Source: Pseudomonadota bacterium
GTDB lineage: Bacteria > Pseudomonadota > Gammaproteobacteria > Burkholderiales > Methylophilaceae
Assembly (NCBI GenBank): GCA_029781535.1
Contig: JAKOWL010000103.1
Coordinates: forward strand, 1 to 38,124
Reading direction: 5' to 3'
DNA length: 38,124 nucleotides
This document shows positions 1 to 8,088 of the stretch, piece after piece. Position 1 is the first letter of the stretch, and every line of letters starts with the position of its first letter. A model generated the notes under the pieces. That model searched no databases. It saw only the letters and a list, made by a program, of their open reading frames with translations, and was not told where the DNA came from. The position numbers were made by a program, and so were the translations under genes.

Positions 1-1217
1 AACACTTTTGGCAATGCCGTAACTGCTGTTATCAGATTGATAAACCAATAAAAAAACGGATACCAAATCATCCAAAAATAGTTTTTCCCCAATCCATGAT
101 CATAGTGCCCATCTAGCCATCGACTCACTGCAAACTGCAACAGGCTGGCTCCGATCAAAAACACACTGCTTTCATCAGGCAAAATCGGCGAATTGCCGGG
201 AGTGAGGTAGCCTAACGGAGAAAACAGACTAAGAATCCACACGAAAAAAACCAACACCATGCTGTACGCCCAAAGAGTGCTAAGGATCATTTCGATCATC
301 AACCCCCACAAGTGGGTTTGTTTATGTGCAAAGAGTATTTTGAAATTTTTAAGCATCACTTGAAAACCACCCATCGCCCATCGCAAACGCTGTTTCCAAA
401 GTCCTTTAATTGTCTCAGGCATCAAAATCCATACCAAGGCTTTGGGTTCAAACAGGACATCCCAACCGTTGCGTTGAAGTTTCCAGGTAATATCAATGTC
501 TTCAGTCAGCATGTCCGGGCTCCAGTATCCCACCTCATGCACCGCCGATTTTCGAAATGCAGTAATCACCCCTGAAACGGTAAAAAGCCGCCCGAACGAG
601 CGCTGCGCACGCTTAATCATTCCTACAATCGATGAAAACTCACCAACTTGCACTTTCCCAAGAAGGGTTGTGCGATTTCGGATACGCGGGTTGCCCGTCA
701 CTGCGGCAACATGGGGATATCGAATAAGATGTTTGACTATCCAATAGACACAATACCGATCAAGCAATGCATCGCCGTCAATGCAGACAAGATAGTTGTT
801 TTTTGCCAATAATGCGCCAGCTTGCAGGCCAAGGGCTTTGCCTTGGTTTTCGGCAAGATTAACTACTTTGAGTTTCGGATTGGTGCGAGCTAATTTGAGC
901 AGAATTTCCAGAGTGTTATCCAAACTCCCATCATTGACCGCGATCACTTCGAAATTGGGATAGTCAACATTCAGCGCATAAGTAATTGTTTCAACCGCAT
1001 TTTCACCTTCATTAAAACAAGGAATCACGATGCTAACGCCTTCCCATGTCTCCCCATTTCTCAGTTTTGGGATCAAGTCAGATTGAATAGCTTTTTCATT
1101 TTTAAAATAAAAGTAAATCGCCCCGACAATCCAAAGGCTCGACATGAAGAGTGGATAGTAAAAAATATACCCAATGAGAAAGTGCCAAAGGGGGTGTAGA
1201 ATAAAATCTAGGTTCAT
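1..1217 (-). CDS. pgaC: Poly-beta-1,6-N-acetylglucosamine synthase PgaC, 3' end beyond window
   Basis: Processive family 2 glycosyltransferase of the inner membrane that polymerises UDP-GlcNAc into the PNAG exopolysaccharide. About 405 residues are readable from the ATG at 1217 before the window ends; E. coli PgaC is about 440, so only the C-terminus is missing. An N-terminal membrane segment (about 12-38) is followed by the GT-A domain: VIPCFNEGEN (64-73), NDGS (95-98), IDGD (146-149), TEDID (238-242) and QRLRW (276-280), the usual catalytic and processivity motifs. Hydrophobic segments follow toward the C-terminus. It starts 14 bases after pgaB stops, so the two are co-transcribed. Neither pgaA nor pgaD is seen; they could lie beyond the left edge. 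Confidence 0.9.
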   Translation of the reverse strand, partial: MNLDFILHPLWHFLIGYIFYYPLFMSSLWIVGAIYFYFKNEKAIQSDLIPKLRNGETWEGVSIVIPCFNEGENAVETITYALNVDYPNFEVIAVNDGSLDNTLEILLKLARTNPKLKVVNLAENQGKALGLQAGALLAKNNYLVCIDGDALLDRYCVYWIVKHLIRYPHVAAVTGNPRIRNRTTLLGKVQVGEFSSIVGMIKRAQRSFGRLFTVSGVITAFRKSAVHEVGYWSPDMLTEDIDITWKLQRNGWDVLFEPKALVWILMPETIKGLWKQRLRWAMGGFQVMLKNFKILFAHKQTHLWGLMIEMILSTLWAYSMVLVFFVWILSLFSPLGYLTPGNSPILPDESSVFLIGASLLQFAVSRWLDGHYDHGLGKNYFWMIWYPFFYWFINLITAVTALPKV

Positions 1218-1231
1218 CTTTGTCGTCCCTA

Positions 1232-3256
1232 TCATTTCTTGGGGGAAACTCCGCCTGCATTAAACGGGTACATCCGGATGGCCTTTTTGGCAAAAGCCTG
1301 TTTCATCAAATCGGCGTTGGGGTTGTTGTGGTACAAATCATCTGGATAATACGCAATGTGATTAACCCCTAAATCATATAGGTGCTGGATAGTTAGACTT
1401 AGTTCTTGTGGAGAAATTGGCTCGCTGTTATTTCGCCAGTTGACTGTTTGCAGCTCAAAGACTGTCCGGTCTAAGCCGCACTCTTGATCCTTGATATTGC
1501 TAACAAGCTGATTGTAAAACGCACCGGCATCATCGGCTTTCTCCATGTAAGGCATTGCCATGATGGCGGTGTAGTCATATCTTTGAATCGATTCAGACAA
1601 GCTTTGGGCGTACCATTCCTGGGCATCTTTATTCAGGGCTACTTGCGCGTAGAGATTGCGCGCAGTTTTGATCCCAGGGCGATAATCGTTGACGATCTGC
1701 GCTAATTCCATCGCAAAATCATCCAAAAAAGCGGTTTTATGTCTTGTCCATTGCAAAAACTCAGAACGGTCGTTACGTATGTCCTCGATGCTGGCTTTCA
1801 AGCCCCACTTTTTGTATTGTGCGCGAGCCATTTCGCTATCGTCTTCATAATCTGACAAGGTCACATCGTCGTGAAAGAGAATGCCGTCTATCACGGAAAA
1901 TTTCGCCAAGTCCTCGTAGACTTCCCGGATGACCTTTCGCGCCTTCGGTGAAAAAGGTGAAAGTCGTGGATACCCCATGTTCAAATGCTTCTGGTCAACC
2001 TGCAAGGTCACAACCTTATCGTTGGCAGCTGGGTTGTCGGGAGGCAATTCCCAGGCAATCATTGGCATCCAGGCATAAACACGGGTCACTTGCGTGCGGG
2101 TCTTGATCTGCCATGCCACTCGATTAAATAAGTCGCTACGCACTGGGACGTGGCGGTTTGGAAAATACACAAAATTTGCTGCACCGTTTGCGTCAGGGTC
2201 AGCAAACGCTTGAAGGTAGACTGTGTTTGCATTGACTCTCTTGATCCGCTCAAGCAGTTCGCTAAGATTTTTGTTAAGTTGCTCGGGGTTGGGGTCGTAG
2301 ATGTAGTCGAGGTCAATGTGCATCGCTTTGGTAGTAAGCCCGCCGTCGGTATAGTTCTTGTTGCGCTCCCACATGTTGAGGCCCATGTCGGTGTTCAACA
2401 TCTTTTGGGTCACCAAGATTCGGCGCAATCCCCATAGTGGCGTAATAGCAGTATTGCTTCCATCGTCCAGTGTAAGCCCAATGGGCATCGCTAGGTTCTC
2501 GGCGATTTTGCGGACATCCGTATTATATTCACCGTACGGCCAAACCATGACCCGCGGTCTTTGGCCGACGTATTTCTTGAGAAAGTCGTTATTGGTTTTG
2601 AGGTCTTCATATACGCGTTGCTGGTAGTTTTTATCGTCTTCATAAGCCGCTTTTTCCGGCAACCACTGGCGGGTAGTCGCTGCGGGTTCCATATTTCCCT
2701 GTGAATTTCCCAAAACTCCCCGATGCAAGAAATAACTGTGGCTGCCGACCTCAACCAGCCCGCTAGCAATCATTTCCTTGATTTCGTTTTGACTCAGGAA
2801 CTTGCTTCTGTCAATCAAGTGACCATCAAAATCAACTTTATCTGTGGCTTGAAGCCAGCTGCCAACCAGGGCAATCACTGTGGGAATTTGATATTTTTTA
2901 AGGATAGGAAACGCGTTATCATAAACCGACTGATACCCATCATCGAAGGTAATCAAAACGGCATTGCTGGGTAATGGTGTATTGTGCTTCCTGGCATTGA
3001 TGATGTCGTCGATTTTTATGAAGTGGTATCCCTCATCAATCAGCCATTTCATCTGGGCTTCAAAATTCGCAGCCGAGACTGCATAGGTCGAGTCGAGTGT
3101 CTCACTCTTTTCAGCTATTTCGTGATAACTGAAAATAGTGAATTCATTGAAATTGCGATCGCGACTACATGGATTCGGCAAATCATTTGCCATCAGGCTT
3201 CCGCAAAACAAGCATGCCATTATTAGCATTATTTTTGCTATTAAAGAACGCACCAT
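1232..3256 (-). CDS. pgaB: Poly-beta-1,6-N-acetylglucosamine N-deacetylase PgaB
   Basis: Two-domain exported enzyme, 674 residues, that partly de-N-acetylates PNAG so it can be exported for biofilm matrix. The N-terminus is a signal peptide; LIMAC (residues 11-15) could be a lipobox, as in the E. coli lipoprotein, but SLMA before N24 could be an ordinary cleavage site. The polysaccharide deacetylase domain (about 40-290) shows FDDGY (104-108, metal-binding Asp pair), GSHSYFLH (171-178, metal His residues) and WPYGEYN (239-245). From about 312 the second, glycoside-hydrolase-like domain begins with HIDLDYIYD. It is the first gene of the pga transcript: upstream lies only an integrase relic and a tRNA, so the usual leading pgaA is absent here. 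Confidence 0.92.
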   Translation of the reverse strand: MVRSLIAKIMLIMACLFCGSLMANDLPNPCSRDRNFNEFTIFSYHEIAEKSETLDSTYAVSAANFEAQMKWLIDEGYHFIKIDDIINARKHNTPLPSNAVLITFDDGYQSVYDNAFPILKKYQIPTVIALVGSWLQATDKVDFDGHLIDRSKFLSQNEIKEMIASGLVEVGSHSYFLHRGVLGNSQGNMEPAATTRQWLPEKAAYEDDKNYQQRVYEDLKTNNDFLKKYVGQRPRVMVWPYGEYNTDVRKIAENLAMPIGLTLDDGSNTAITPLWGLRRILVTQKMLNTDMGLNMWERNKNYTDGGLTTKAMHIDLDYIYDPNPEQLNKNLSELLERIKRVNANTVYLQAFADPDANGAANFVYFPNRHVPVRSDLFNRVAWQIKTRTQVTRVYAWMPMIAWELPPDNPAANDKVVTLQVDQKHLNMGYPRLSPFSPKARKVIREVYEDLAKFSVIDGILFHDDVTLSDYEDDSEMARAQYKKWGLKASIEDIRNDRSEFLQWTRHKTAFLDDFAMELAQIVNDYRPGIKTARNLYAQVALNKDAQEWYAQSLSESIQRYDYTAIMAMPYMEKADDAGAFYNQLVSNIKDQECGLDRTVFELQTVNWRNNSEPISPQELSLTIQHLYDLGVNHIAYYPDDLYHNNPNADLMKQAFAKKAIRMYPFNAGGVSPKK

Positions 3257-3459
3257 ACATTATCCAAAAGGGTTAATTGAGTCTCGGACGGGTATTGGCC
3301 AACTAATCATACGGGCAGAGTTTCCCTCCTCAAATTTCACGTGTTAACTGATTCCAGTTTAGCGATTTCCGCCCATATTATCTAGTTTTCCGGACACGAA
3401 GGTATGCCCCGTTTTCTGCATACAACAGGACAAAATCGATTAACCACCCCAATTCTATC

Positions 3460-3632
3460 TACTTAGGCCAATACCCCATCAAAATCCTCCATATACGCCT
3501 ACAAGAGCTTGATTGATTGGGTGGTTGGGAGACCGCAGCAATGGTGAACGTTATGCACATGTGACACCAGATAATCTTGCACATGCAGCTTCACGAATAA
3601 ACGCTGTGTTTAGTGGTTACGATTTAGTATAG
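3460..3632 (+). pseudogene. Relic of a tyrosine recombinase (integrase) C-terminus beside tRNA-Phe
   Basis: Decayed tail of a phage-type integrase. In frame from 3499 one reads LQEL, then a short insertion with a TGA at 3514, then GGWETAAMV; after a one-base loss at about 3546 the next frame continues ERYAHVTPDNLAHAASRIN and stops at 3632. Together this matches the family signature LQELGGW...MVERYAHL, which contains the catalytic Tyr. QAN-TP-like codons just upstream contain TAG at 3466, so decay extends further, but nothing certain is seen from 3257 to 3459. It ends 46 bases from the 3' end of tRNA-Phe, the standard position for an integrase that uses a tRNA 3' end as attB. Other element genes are gone. 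Confidence 0.75.
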
Positions 3633-3644
3633 CTGGCTAGAAAC

Positions 3645-3668
3645 AAAAAAGCCCACATCGCTGTGAGC
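3645..3668 (-). terminator. Rho-independent terminator of tRNA-Phe
   Basis: Read on the minus strand: a 7-bp stem GCTCACA/TGTGGGC with one G-U pair, loop GCGA, then six T. It lies 10 bases past the tRNA 3' end. Confidence 0.8.
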
Positions 3669-3678
3669 CTTTCAATAC

Positions 3679-3754
3679 TGGTGGCCAGGGGCGGAATCGA
3701 ACCGTCGACACGCGGATTTTCAATCCGCTGCTCTACCAACTGAGCTACCTGGCC
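3679..3754 (-). tRNA. tRNA-Phe (anticodon GAA)
   Basis: Complete 76-base cloverleaf with a genome-encoded CCA. The acceptor stem is GGCCAGG/CCTGGCC, the D arm includes AGCTCAGTTGGTAGAGC, the anticodon stem CGGAT/ATCCG holds loop TTGAAAA (GAA), and the T loop is GGTTCGATTCC. The 3' end faces an integrase relic. Confidence 0.98.
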
Positions 3755-3781
3755 ATCATTGCTGAATCAAGCAAGTCGCGC

Positions 3782-3809
3782 ATTATATCAAAGATTACGC
3801 CAGAATGAA
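3782..3809 (-). promoter_or_regulatory. Promoter of tRNA-Phe
   Basis: On the minus strand TTCATT, a 16-base spacer and a perfect TATAAT, followed by the GC-rich discriminator GCGCG. That discriminator is typical of stable-RNA promoters under stringent control (known pattern; control here is inferred). Confidence 0.7.
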
Positions 3810-3914
3810 GCATCTATTTTAATCTGCTGGCAAAAATATAGCTTTTGGCATACCATGGACTTTGACAGCTAGTGCGCGTCATCACGAAGAATAATCTTAA
3901 AGAGGAGAAGTAGC

Positions 3915-4415
3915 ATGGGATTGTTATCATTTATAAAAGAAGCTGGTGAAAAACTGTTTGGCATGGGAGAGGCGAAAGCAGCAGAGGAGGTTGCAAAAAA
4001 AGACCCGACCCCGGTTAACATTGATGCCGCGAATGCAGCAGCAGCCAATGCGATTCGCGATTATATTGCCAAAAACAATTTGCCTGTCGATGGTTATGAC
4101 ATCAAGTTTGATGGTGCGAGCGGCACAGTCATAGCGCAGGGTAATGTGGATACGCAATCTAACAAGGAAAAGATTTTGCTGTGCTGCGGTAATGTGCACG
4201 GTGTAGAGGCGGTGCAGGATCAGCTTTACGTGCCAGCGCCTGAGCCTGAGGCACAATTTTACACGGTGGTTAAGGGTGATACCTTATCTAAAATCGCTAA
4301 GGAGTTTTATGGCAACGCCAATGCGTATATGAAGATTTTTGAGGCGAATACGCCTATGCTGACACATCCGGATAAGATCTATCCCGGACAATCGTTGCGC
4401 ATTCCGCCACAATAA
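3915..4415 (+). CDS. kbp: Kbp/YgaU-like potassium-binding protein with BON and LysM domains
   Basis: 166-residue soluble protein close to E. coli Kbp (YgaU, 149 residues), a cytoplasmic K+-binding protein involved in adaptation to high external K+. The opening MGLLSFIKEAGEKLFG matches the family start; residues about 35-105 form the BON domain and about 114-164 the LysM domain, ending KIYPGQSLRIPP like the E. coli protein. There is no signal peptide. The start is fixed by AGAGGAG a few bases upstream of ATG. The linker AEEVAKKDPTPVNIDAANAAAA is longer than in E. coli. The gene is followed 14 bases later by a small lipoprotein gene and probably shares its transcript. Confidence 0.92.
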   Translation: MGLLSFIKEAGEKLFGMGEAKAAEEVAKKDPTPVNIDAANAAAANAIRDYIAKNNLPVDGYDIKFDGASGTVIAQGNVDTQSNKEKILLCCGNVHGVEAVQDQLYVPAPEPEAQFYTVVKGDTLSKIAKEFYGNANAYMKIFEANTPMLTHPDKIYPGQSLRIPPQ

Positions 4416-4429
4416 CTAACAGGAGAACA

Positions 4430-4711
4430 ATGATGAATAGACGCTTAAAATTGGTATTGGTATGCATGTTTCTGGCAACTTTGCTGGGTGCATGTAAAAA
4501 GGCAGAACAGGAATCTACTCAGACAGGCGCAGAGATCGCCACAGAAATCAAAGGTGATTTGGATAAGGCCAAAGACGCTGCCGCTGAGGCGGAAGCTGCG
4601 GCCAAACAATCAGCTGAACAAGCTGCAGCGGCAGTTTCCGAAGCTAAAGATAAGGCTGAAGATGCAGTACAAGCGGCCAAAGATGCCGCAGCTGCCGAAG
4701 CAAACAAATAA
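4430..4711 (+). CDS. Small Ala/Lys/Glu-rich lipoprotein
   Basis: 92-93 residue exported lipoprotein of unknown role. The signal peptide ends in the lipobox LLGAC (Cys 22 counting from the first Met). The mature part is almost only Ala, Lys, Glu, Asp and Gln in helix-favouring repeats (KDAAAEAEAAAKQSAEQAAAAV), predicting one long amphipathic helix or coiled coil, superficially like Lpp-type or LEA-like proteins. Two adjacent ATG codons follow AGGAG and either could initiate. It lies directly after kbp and before a terminator, so it ends that two-gene unit. Low complexity makes homology-based naming unreliable. Confidence 0.8.
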   Translation: MMNRRLKLVLVCMFLATLLGACKKAEQESTQTGAEIATEIKGDLDKAKDAAAEAEAAAKQSAEQAAAAVSEAKDKAEDAVQAAKDAAAAEANK

Positions 4712-4730
4712 TTATCTGGCAATAACCAAT

Positions 4731-4764
4731 AAACCCCGCAAGGTAACCGCTTTGTGGGGTTTTT
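4731..4764 (+). terminator. Terminator after the kbp-lipoprotein unit
   Basis: CCCCGCAA pairs with TTGTGGGG (one G-U), followed by TTTTT. It separates kbp-lipoprotein from cobT. Confidence 0.75.
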
Positions 4765-4791
4765 ATCGCATACCTCGGGTAAAATTGCGGA

Positions 4792-5832
4792 ATGACTGCT
4801 ATACAAGTATCTCCGCTGGATTCGCAATTAGAAGCTGCCTTGCAGCATAGAATCAATCAAAAAACTAAGCCGCTAGGGGCCTTGGGTGATTTGGAAAAAA
4901 TCGCATTACAAGTTGGCCTGATTCAAAATACGCTCACGCCGCAACTTCGCAAGCCCACCATGCTGGTGTTCGCGGGAGATCATGGCATCGTGGAGAGCGG
5001 GGTCAGCCCTTATCCTCAGACAGTCACCGGGCAAATGGTGCAAAATTTTCTAGCTGGTGGTGCGGCCATCAATGTGTTTGCCAGACAGCAAGGCATGATT
5101 CTGAATGTGGTGGATAGCGGCGTGAATCACGACTTTGGCAACATAGATGGCTTGATCCACGCAAAAATCGCGCACGGCACCCGCAGCTTTTTATCCGAGC
5201 CAGCAATGAGCATGGCGCAATGTGAGCAAGCGCTTACTCAAGGTGCAAACATTGCACGGCAAGCGATTGCGGTAGGTAGTAACGTACTTGGATTTGGTGA
5301 AATGGGTATTGGCAATACATCCGCAGCCAGTTGTTTGATGAGTGTATTATGCGGCTTGCCGATAGATGCTTGTGTGGGGCGGGGGACAGGGCTGGATGAC
5401 GAAGGGTTGAAACGAAAAGTGGAAATTTTGCGCAAAGCCATGGATTACCATGCTTTGAAAGGCACGGATGCCAAACAGGCGCTTGCAACGTTCGGCGGCT
5501 TTGAAATCGCCATGATGGCAGGTGCTATGCTAGGCGCAGCCGAACGGCATACAGTACTGTTGATAGATGGTTTTATCGCCACTTCTGCTTTACTGGTAGC
5601 GGCTAAGCTACAGCCGAATATTTTGCAATATTGTGTTTTTTCACATTGCTCGGATGAGAGCGGCCATGCCAAGTTGTTGCAACATCTTGGCGCGAAGCCT
5701 TTGCTGAATCTGGGGTTGCGTTTGGGTGAGGGCACGGGTGCTGCACTGGCTTTGCCTTTGTTGCAGGCGGCTGTGAATTTTCTAAACGAGATGGCTAGCT
5801 TTGAAAGTGCAGGGGTCAGCCAAAAATGCTGA
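4792..5832 (+). CDS. cobT: Nicotinate-nucleotide--dimethylbenzimidazole phosphoribosyltransferase CobT
   Basis: 346-residue cytoplasmic enzyme that transfers phosphoribose from nicotinate mononucleotide to dimethylbenzimidazole, giving alpha-ribazole phosphate for the lower ligand of cobalamin. Family marks: [12 protein letters not shown] (21-32), [16 protein letters not shown] (about 60-75), and LGEGTGAAL near the C-terminus, whose Glu (about 313) corresponds to the catalytic base (Glu317 in Salmonella CobT). Length matches the family (about 350). No strong ribosome binding site precedes the ATG; GCGGA abuts it. The stop overlaps the start of cobS by 7 bases, so cobT-cobS-cobC are translationally coupled. 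No riboswitch is visible before this operon. Confidence 0.95.
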   Translation: MTAIQVSPLDSQLEAALQHRINQKTKPLGALGDLEKIALQVGLIQNTLTPQLRKPTMLVFAGDHGIVESGVSPYPQTVTGQMVQNFLAGGAAINVFARQQGMILNVVDSGVNHDFGNIDGLIHAKIAHGTRSFLSEPAMSMAQCEQALTQGANIARQAIAVGSNVLGFGEMGIGNTSAASCLMSVLCGLPIDACVGRGTGLDDEGLKRKVEILRKAMDYHALKGTDAKQALATFGGFEIAMMAGAMLGAAERHTVLLIDGFIATSALLVAAKLQPNILQYCVFSHCSDESGHAKLLQHLGAKPLLNLGLRLGEGTGAALALPLLQAAVNFLNEMASFESAGVSQKC

Positions 5833-6623
5833 AAAAAGAGTGGCGTTTTTTTCTAATCGCTGTAGGCTTTTTCACCCGTATTCCCGTTCCGCAGTTTGTC
5901 GACTTTCAAACCGAGGAACTCAATCAATCTGCAAAATATTTTCCGCTCATCGGCATTCTAGTCGGCCTTGTTGGCGCTGTTGCTTTTATTTTGGCAGGAC
6001 AGATTTTCCCGCAAAGTCTGGCGGTGCTCATTAGCATGGCAAGCACGATATGGCTAACCGGTGCGTTTCATGAAGACGGGTTGGCGGATAGCATAGATGG
6101 TTTAGGCGGCGGGTTTGACAAGGAGCAAGCGCTCACCATCATGCAGGATTCCCGTTTGGGTACCTATGGAGCGGTGGCCTTGTTTTTTGTATTGCTTGCC
6201 AAGTTTCAGTCATTGAATCATTTGCACCCTGCTTTTGTGCCATTGGTGTTGGTCGCCGGTCATGCACTCAGCAGGTTGGCCGCAGTCTGGATAATGGCGA
6301 CGGCAGGTTATGTGAAGCCCAATGGTAAAGCCAAACCACTGGTGACAAAAATATGTCGTGAACATTTGTTAATGGCCAATTTATTTGGGTTTGCGCCGGT
6401 ATTGCTCATGCTGGTGCTGCTGGTGATTTTTCAGCATACTGCATGGGTCATTTCCCAACTGGTCCTGTATGGCATAGTGCCCGTCATCGCTGTCTGGATA
6501 TGGTGGCGGGACAAGCTGCTAAAGCGTTTGGGTGGTTATACGGGCGACACATTAGGCGCTACTCAGCAGCTTGCTGAGCTGGTGTTCTACTTGGGAGTGC
6601 TAACCTGGAGCGCTAGACTGTGA
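5826..6623 (+). CDS. cobS: Adenosylcobinamide-GDP ribazoletransferase CobS (cobalamin synthase)
   Basis: 265-residue polytopic inner-membrane enzyme joining adenosylcobinamide-GDP to alpha-ribazole (or its phosphate), the step that completes cobalamin (phosphate). Family motifs: FFTRIPVP (15-22), [16 protein letters not shown] (about 80-95, metal-binding acidic motif), and [12 protein letters not shown] near the C-terminus. About six or seven hydrophobic segments are seen. The start codon lies inside the end of cobT, and the stop overlaps the cobC start by 4 bases (GTGA), so the three genes form one coupled operon. Confidence 0.95.
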   Translation: MLKKEWRFFLIAVGFFTRIPVPQFVDFQTEELNQSAKYFPLIGILVGLVGAVAFILAGQIFPQSLAVLISMASTIWLTGAFHEDGLADSIDGLGGGFDKEQALTIMQDSRLGTYGAVALFFVLLAKFQSLNHLHPAFVPLVLVAGHALSRLAAVWIMATAGYVKPNGKAKPLVTKICREHLLMANLFGFAPVLLMLVLLVIFQHTAWVISQLVLYGIVPVIAVWIWWRDKLLKRLGGYTGDTLGATQQLAELVFYLGVLTWSARL

Positions 6624-7186
6624 GATTGACACTGATTCGCCATACGGCATTGCAGGTGCCGGCCGGAGTTTGTTATGGCCAAAGCGATGTGGATGTGGCC
6701 GCAAGTTTTGTCGATGAACTGGATTTATTGCATCGCAAGTTATTTGAAAATGAGTTTGACCAGGTTTACAGCAGCCCCTTGCAGCGCTGTGCCAAATTGG
6801 CCGCTGCTTTGAACAAAGGCGTTCCTGCGCTGGATGCACGGTTATCCGAGCTGGATTTTGGTGATTGGGAGATGTTGGCCTGGGATGATATACCGCGTGA
6901 CGTTTTTGATGTGTGGGCACATAACTATGCACACATCGCTCCACCTAATGGGGAGACTTTTAGTCAGATGCAAGCGCGTGTGCTGGAGTTTTTAGCCGAG
7001 GTGCAATCGCTGCATGTGGGCGGCAATATCGCTGTCGTAACGCATGGCGGTGTGATACGCGCTTTGATTGCGCATGTACTGAACATGCCGCTCAAGGGGC
7101 TGTTCAGATTTCATATCGATCATGGCAGCGTCACGCAGTTGGAGTTTGGCGGCAGTGTGCCCAAGATCCACTTTGTGAATCGTTAG
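6620..7186 (+). CDS. cobC: Alpha-ribazole phosphatase CobC (histidine phosphatase family)
   Basis: 188-residue phosphoglycerate-mutase-like phosphatase, predicted to remove phosphate from alpha-ribazole-5'-P or adenosylcobalamin-5'-P. It starts with GTG: LTLIRHTA carries the catalytic RH pair (Arg7, His8), YSSPLQRC (about 50-57) is the family motif, and VVTHGGVIRALI (about 139-150) holds the second catalytic His. The GTG start overlaps the cobS stop by 4 bases, which supports the choice. Sequence alone does not separate CobC from other small histidine phosphatases; the operon does. Confidence 0.9.
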   Translation: MRLTLIRHTALQVPAGVCYGQSDVDVAASFVDELDLLHRKLFENEFDQVYSSPLQRCAKLAAALNKGVPALDARLSELDFGDWEMLAWDDIPRDVFDVWAHNYAHIAPPNGETFSQMQARVLEFLAEVQSLHVGGNIAVVTHGGVIRALIAHVLNMPLKGLFRFHIDHGSVTQLEFGGSVPKIHFVNR

Positions 7187-7275
7187 AATATTTTCATTGT
7201 CATGACTATCGGCCTGCAAGCCTTATTCCATGCTGGTTTCAGGCATGTGGTTAAGCTAATGAACGCGCGCGAGGC

Positions 7276-7485
7276 CTAAGCGGCCTTGACTTCGATCGTC
7301 TGGTCGAGGCACTCGACGGTTTGCCCGGCACGGATCTTGGCTGTCTTGCGCAACTCCACATTGCCATCGACAAGTACTATGCCATCGGCGACCATGGCTT
7401 TGCCTTGCCCGCCGCTGTCGGCGATACCCGTGAGTTTCAGCAGGTCGCATAGCGCGATGTGTTCGCCTTTCAATATGAATTCCAT
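7276..7485 (-). CDS. S4-domain RNA-binding protein, YbcJ-like
   Basis: 69-residue protein that is essentially one S4 RNA-binding fold, as in E. coli YbcJ (70 residues). Shared marks are the CDLLKLTGIADSGGQ(G)KAMVADG segment, then VDGNVELRK and KIRAGQTVE. The family binds structured RNA and has been linked to ribosome-associated functions, but its role is not settled. The gene starts 3 bases after the cobU stop, so it is probably on the cobU transcript although nothing in the protein links it to B12. Confidence 0.85.
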   Translation of the reverse strand: MEFILKGEHIALCDLLKLTGIADSGGQGKAMVADGIVLVDGNVELRKTAKIRAGQTVECLDQTIEVKAA

Positions 7486-7488
7486 GTT

Positions 7489-8037
7489 TTATCCTTTAAG
7501 TTTAAGCGGCAGGCCGGCAGCAATGAAAGTGACGGTGCCCGCTATATTGGCCACGGCTTGATTCAGCCGACCCTGTTCATCCTGAAACTGGCGGTTGATG
7601 GCGCCCAGCGGCACGATGCCCATACCTACTTCGTTGCTGACCAGAATGATATCGGCCTGCATGCGGGGCAGTGCTTGCAAGAATGTGGCACGCTGTTGTG
7701 CCCAATCCACCCCTTCTGGGGGGGCACATTCCGGGCAAATGCATTGAGCCAGCCAGAGCGTCAGGCAGTCGACCAGGATGACTTGTCTGGAAGCCGTGTT
7801 CTGATTGGCTTCTTGGGCAATGGTATTTAGGGCGTCTGATAAGTGATGGGAGACCTCGATCAAATGCCAGTCTTTGGGCCGTCGCGCCTGATGATGCTCC
7901 ACACGGGCTTTAAACTCATCATCATATACCTGGGCAGTGGCAATATAGGTGACTGGCAAACCGGAGGCTATCGCCAGTTTTTCAGCATAAGCGCTTTTGC
8001 CGGAACGGGCTCCGCCCAGAATCAGGTGGATTGCCAT
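7489..8037 (-). CDS. cobU: Adenosylcobinamide kinase / adenosylcobinamide-phosphate guanylyltransferase CobU (CobP)
   Basis: 182-residue bifunctional enzyme that phosphorylates adenosylcobinamide and adds GMP, producing the activated half that CobS uses. The N-terminus IHLILGGARSGKSAYAE contains the P-loop (residues 8-15); EVSHHL (about 60), LVDCLTLWL (about 95) and SNEVGMGIVP (about 135) are family motifs. I chose the ATG at 8037; the in-frame TTG at 8058 lies inside a terminator hairpin. CobU thus sits just behind the terminator of btuB-btuM, so it needs readthrough or an internal promoter. The matching pathway enzymes CobT, CobS and CobC converge on it from the plus strand. Confidence 0.92.
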   Translation of the reverse strand: MAIHLILGGARSGKSAYAEKLAIASGLPVTYIATAQVYDDEFKARVEHHQARRPKDWHLIEVSHHLSDALNTIAQEANQNTASRQVILVDCLTLWLAQCICPECAPPEGVDWAQQRATFLQALPRMQADIILVSNEVGMGIVPLGAINRQFQDEQGRLNQAVANIAGTVTFIAAGLPLKLKG

Positions 8038-8043
8038 TTCAAC

Positions 8044-8071
8044 AAAAAAGCCGCCCAAAAACAGGCGGCTT
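8044..8071 (-). terminator. Terminator between btuM and cobU
   Basis: On the minus strand AAGCCGCC, an 8-base loop, GGCGGCTT, then TTTT. The perfect 8-bp stem lies 17 bases after the btuM stop and its T tract ends 7 bases before the cobU ATG. Confidence 0.85.
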
Positions 8072-8088
8072 GATGAACATGATTTGCA

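Noticed and set aside
3380-3420. TAGTTTTCCGGACAC-like sequence resembling an insertion sequence end.
   Set aside because: No transposase fragment, no matching second end and no target duplication are visible; the similarity is from memory only.
8038-8058. Upstream TTG start for cobU giving seven extra residues.
   Set aside because: The codon lies inside the terminator hairpin, and the family begins at the ATG just before the P-loop.
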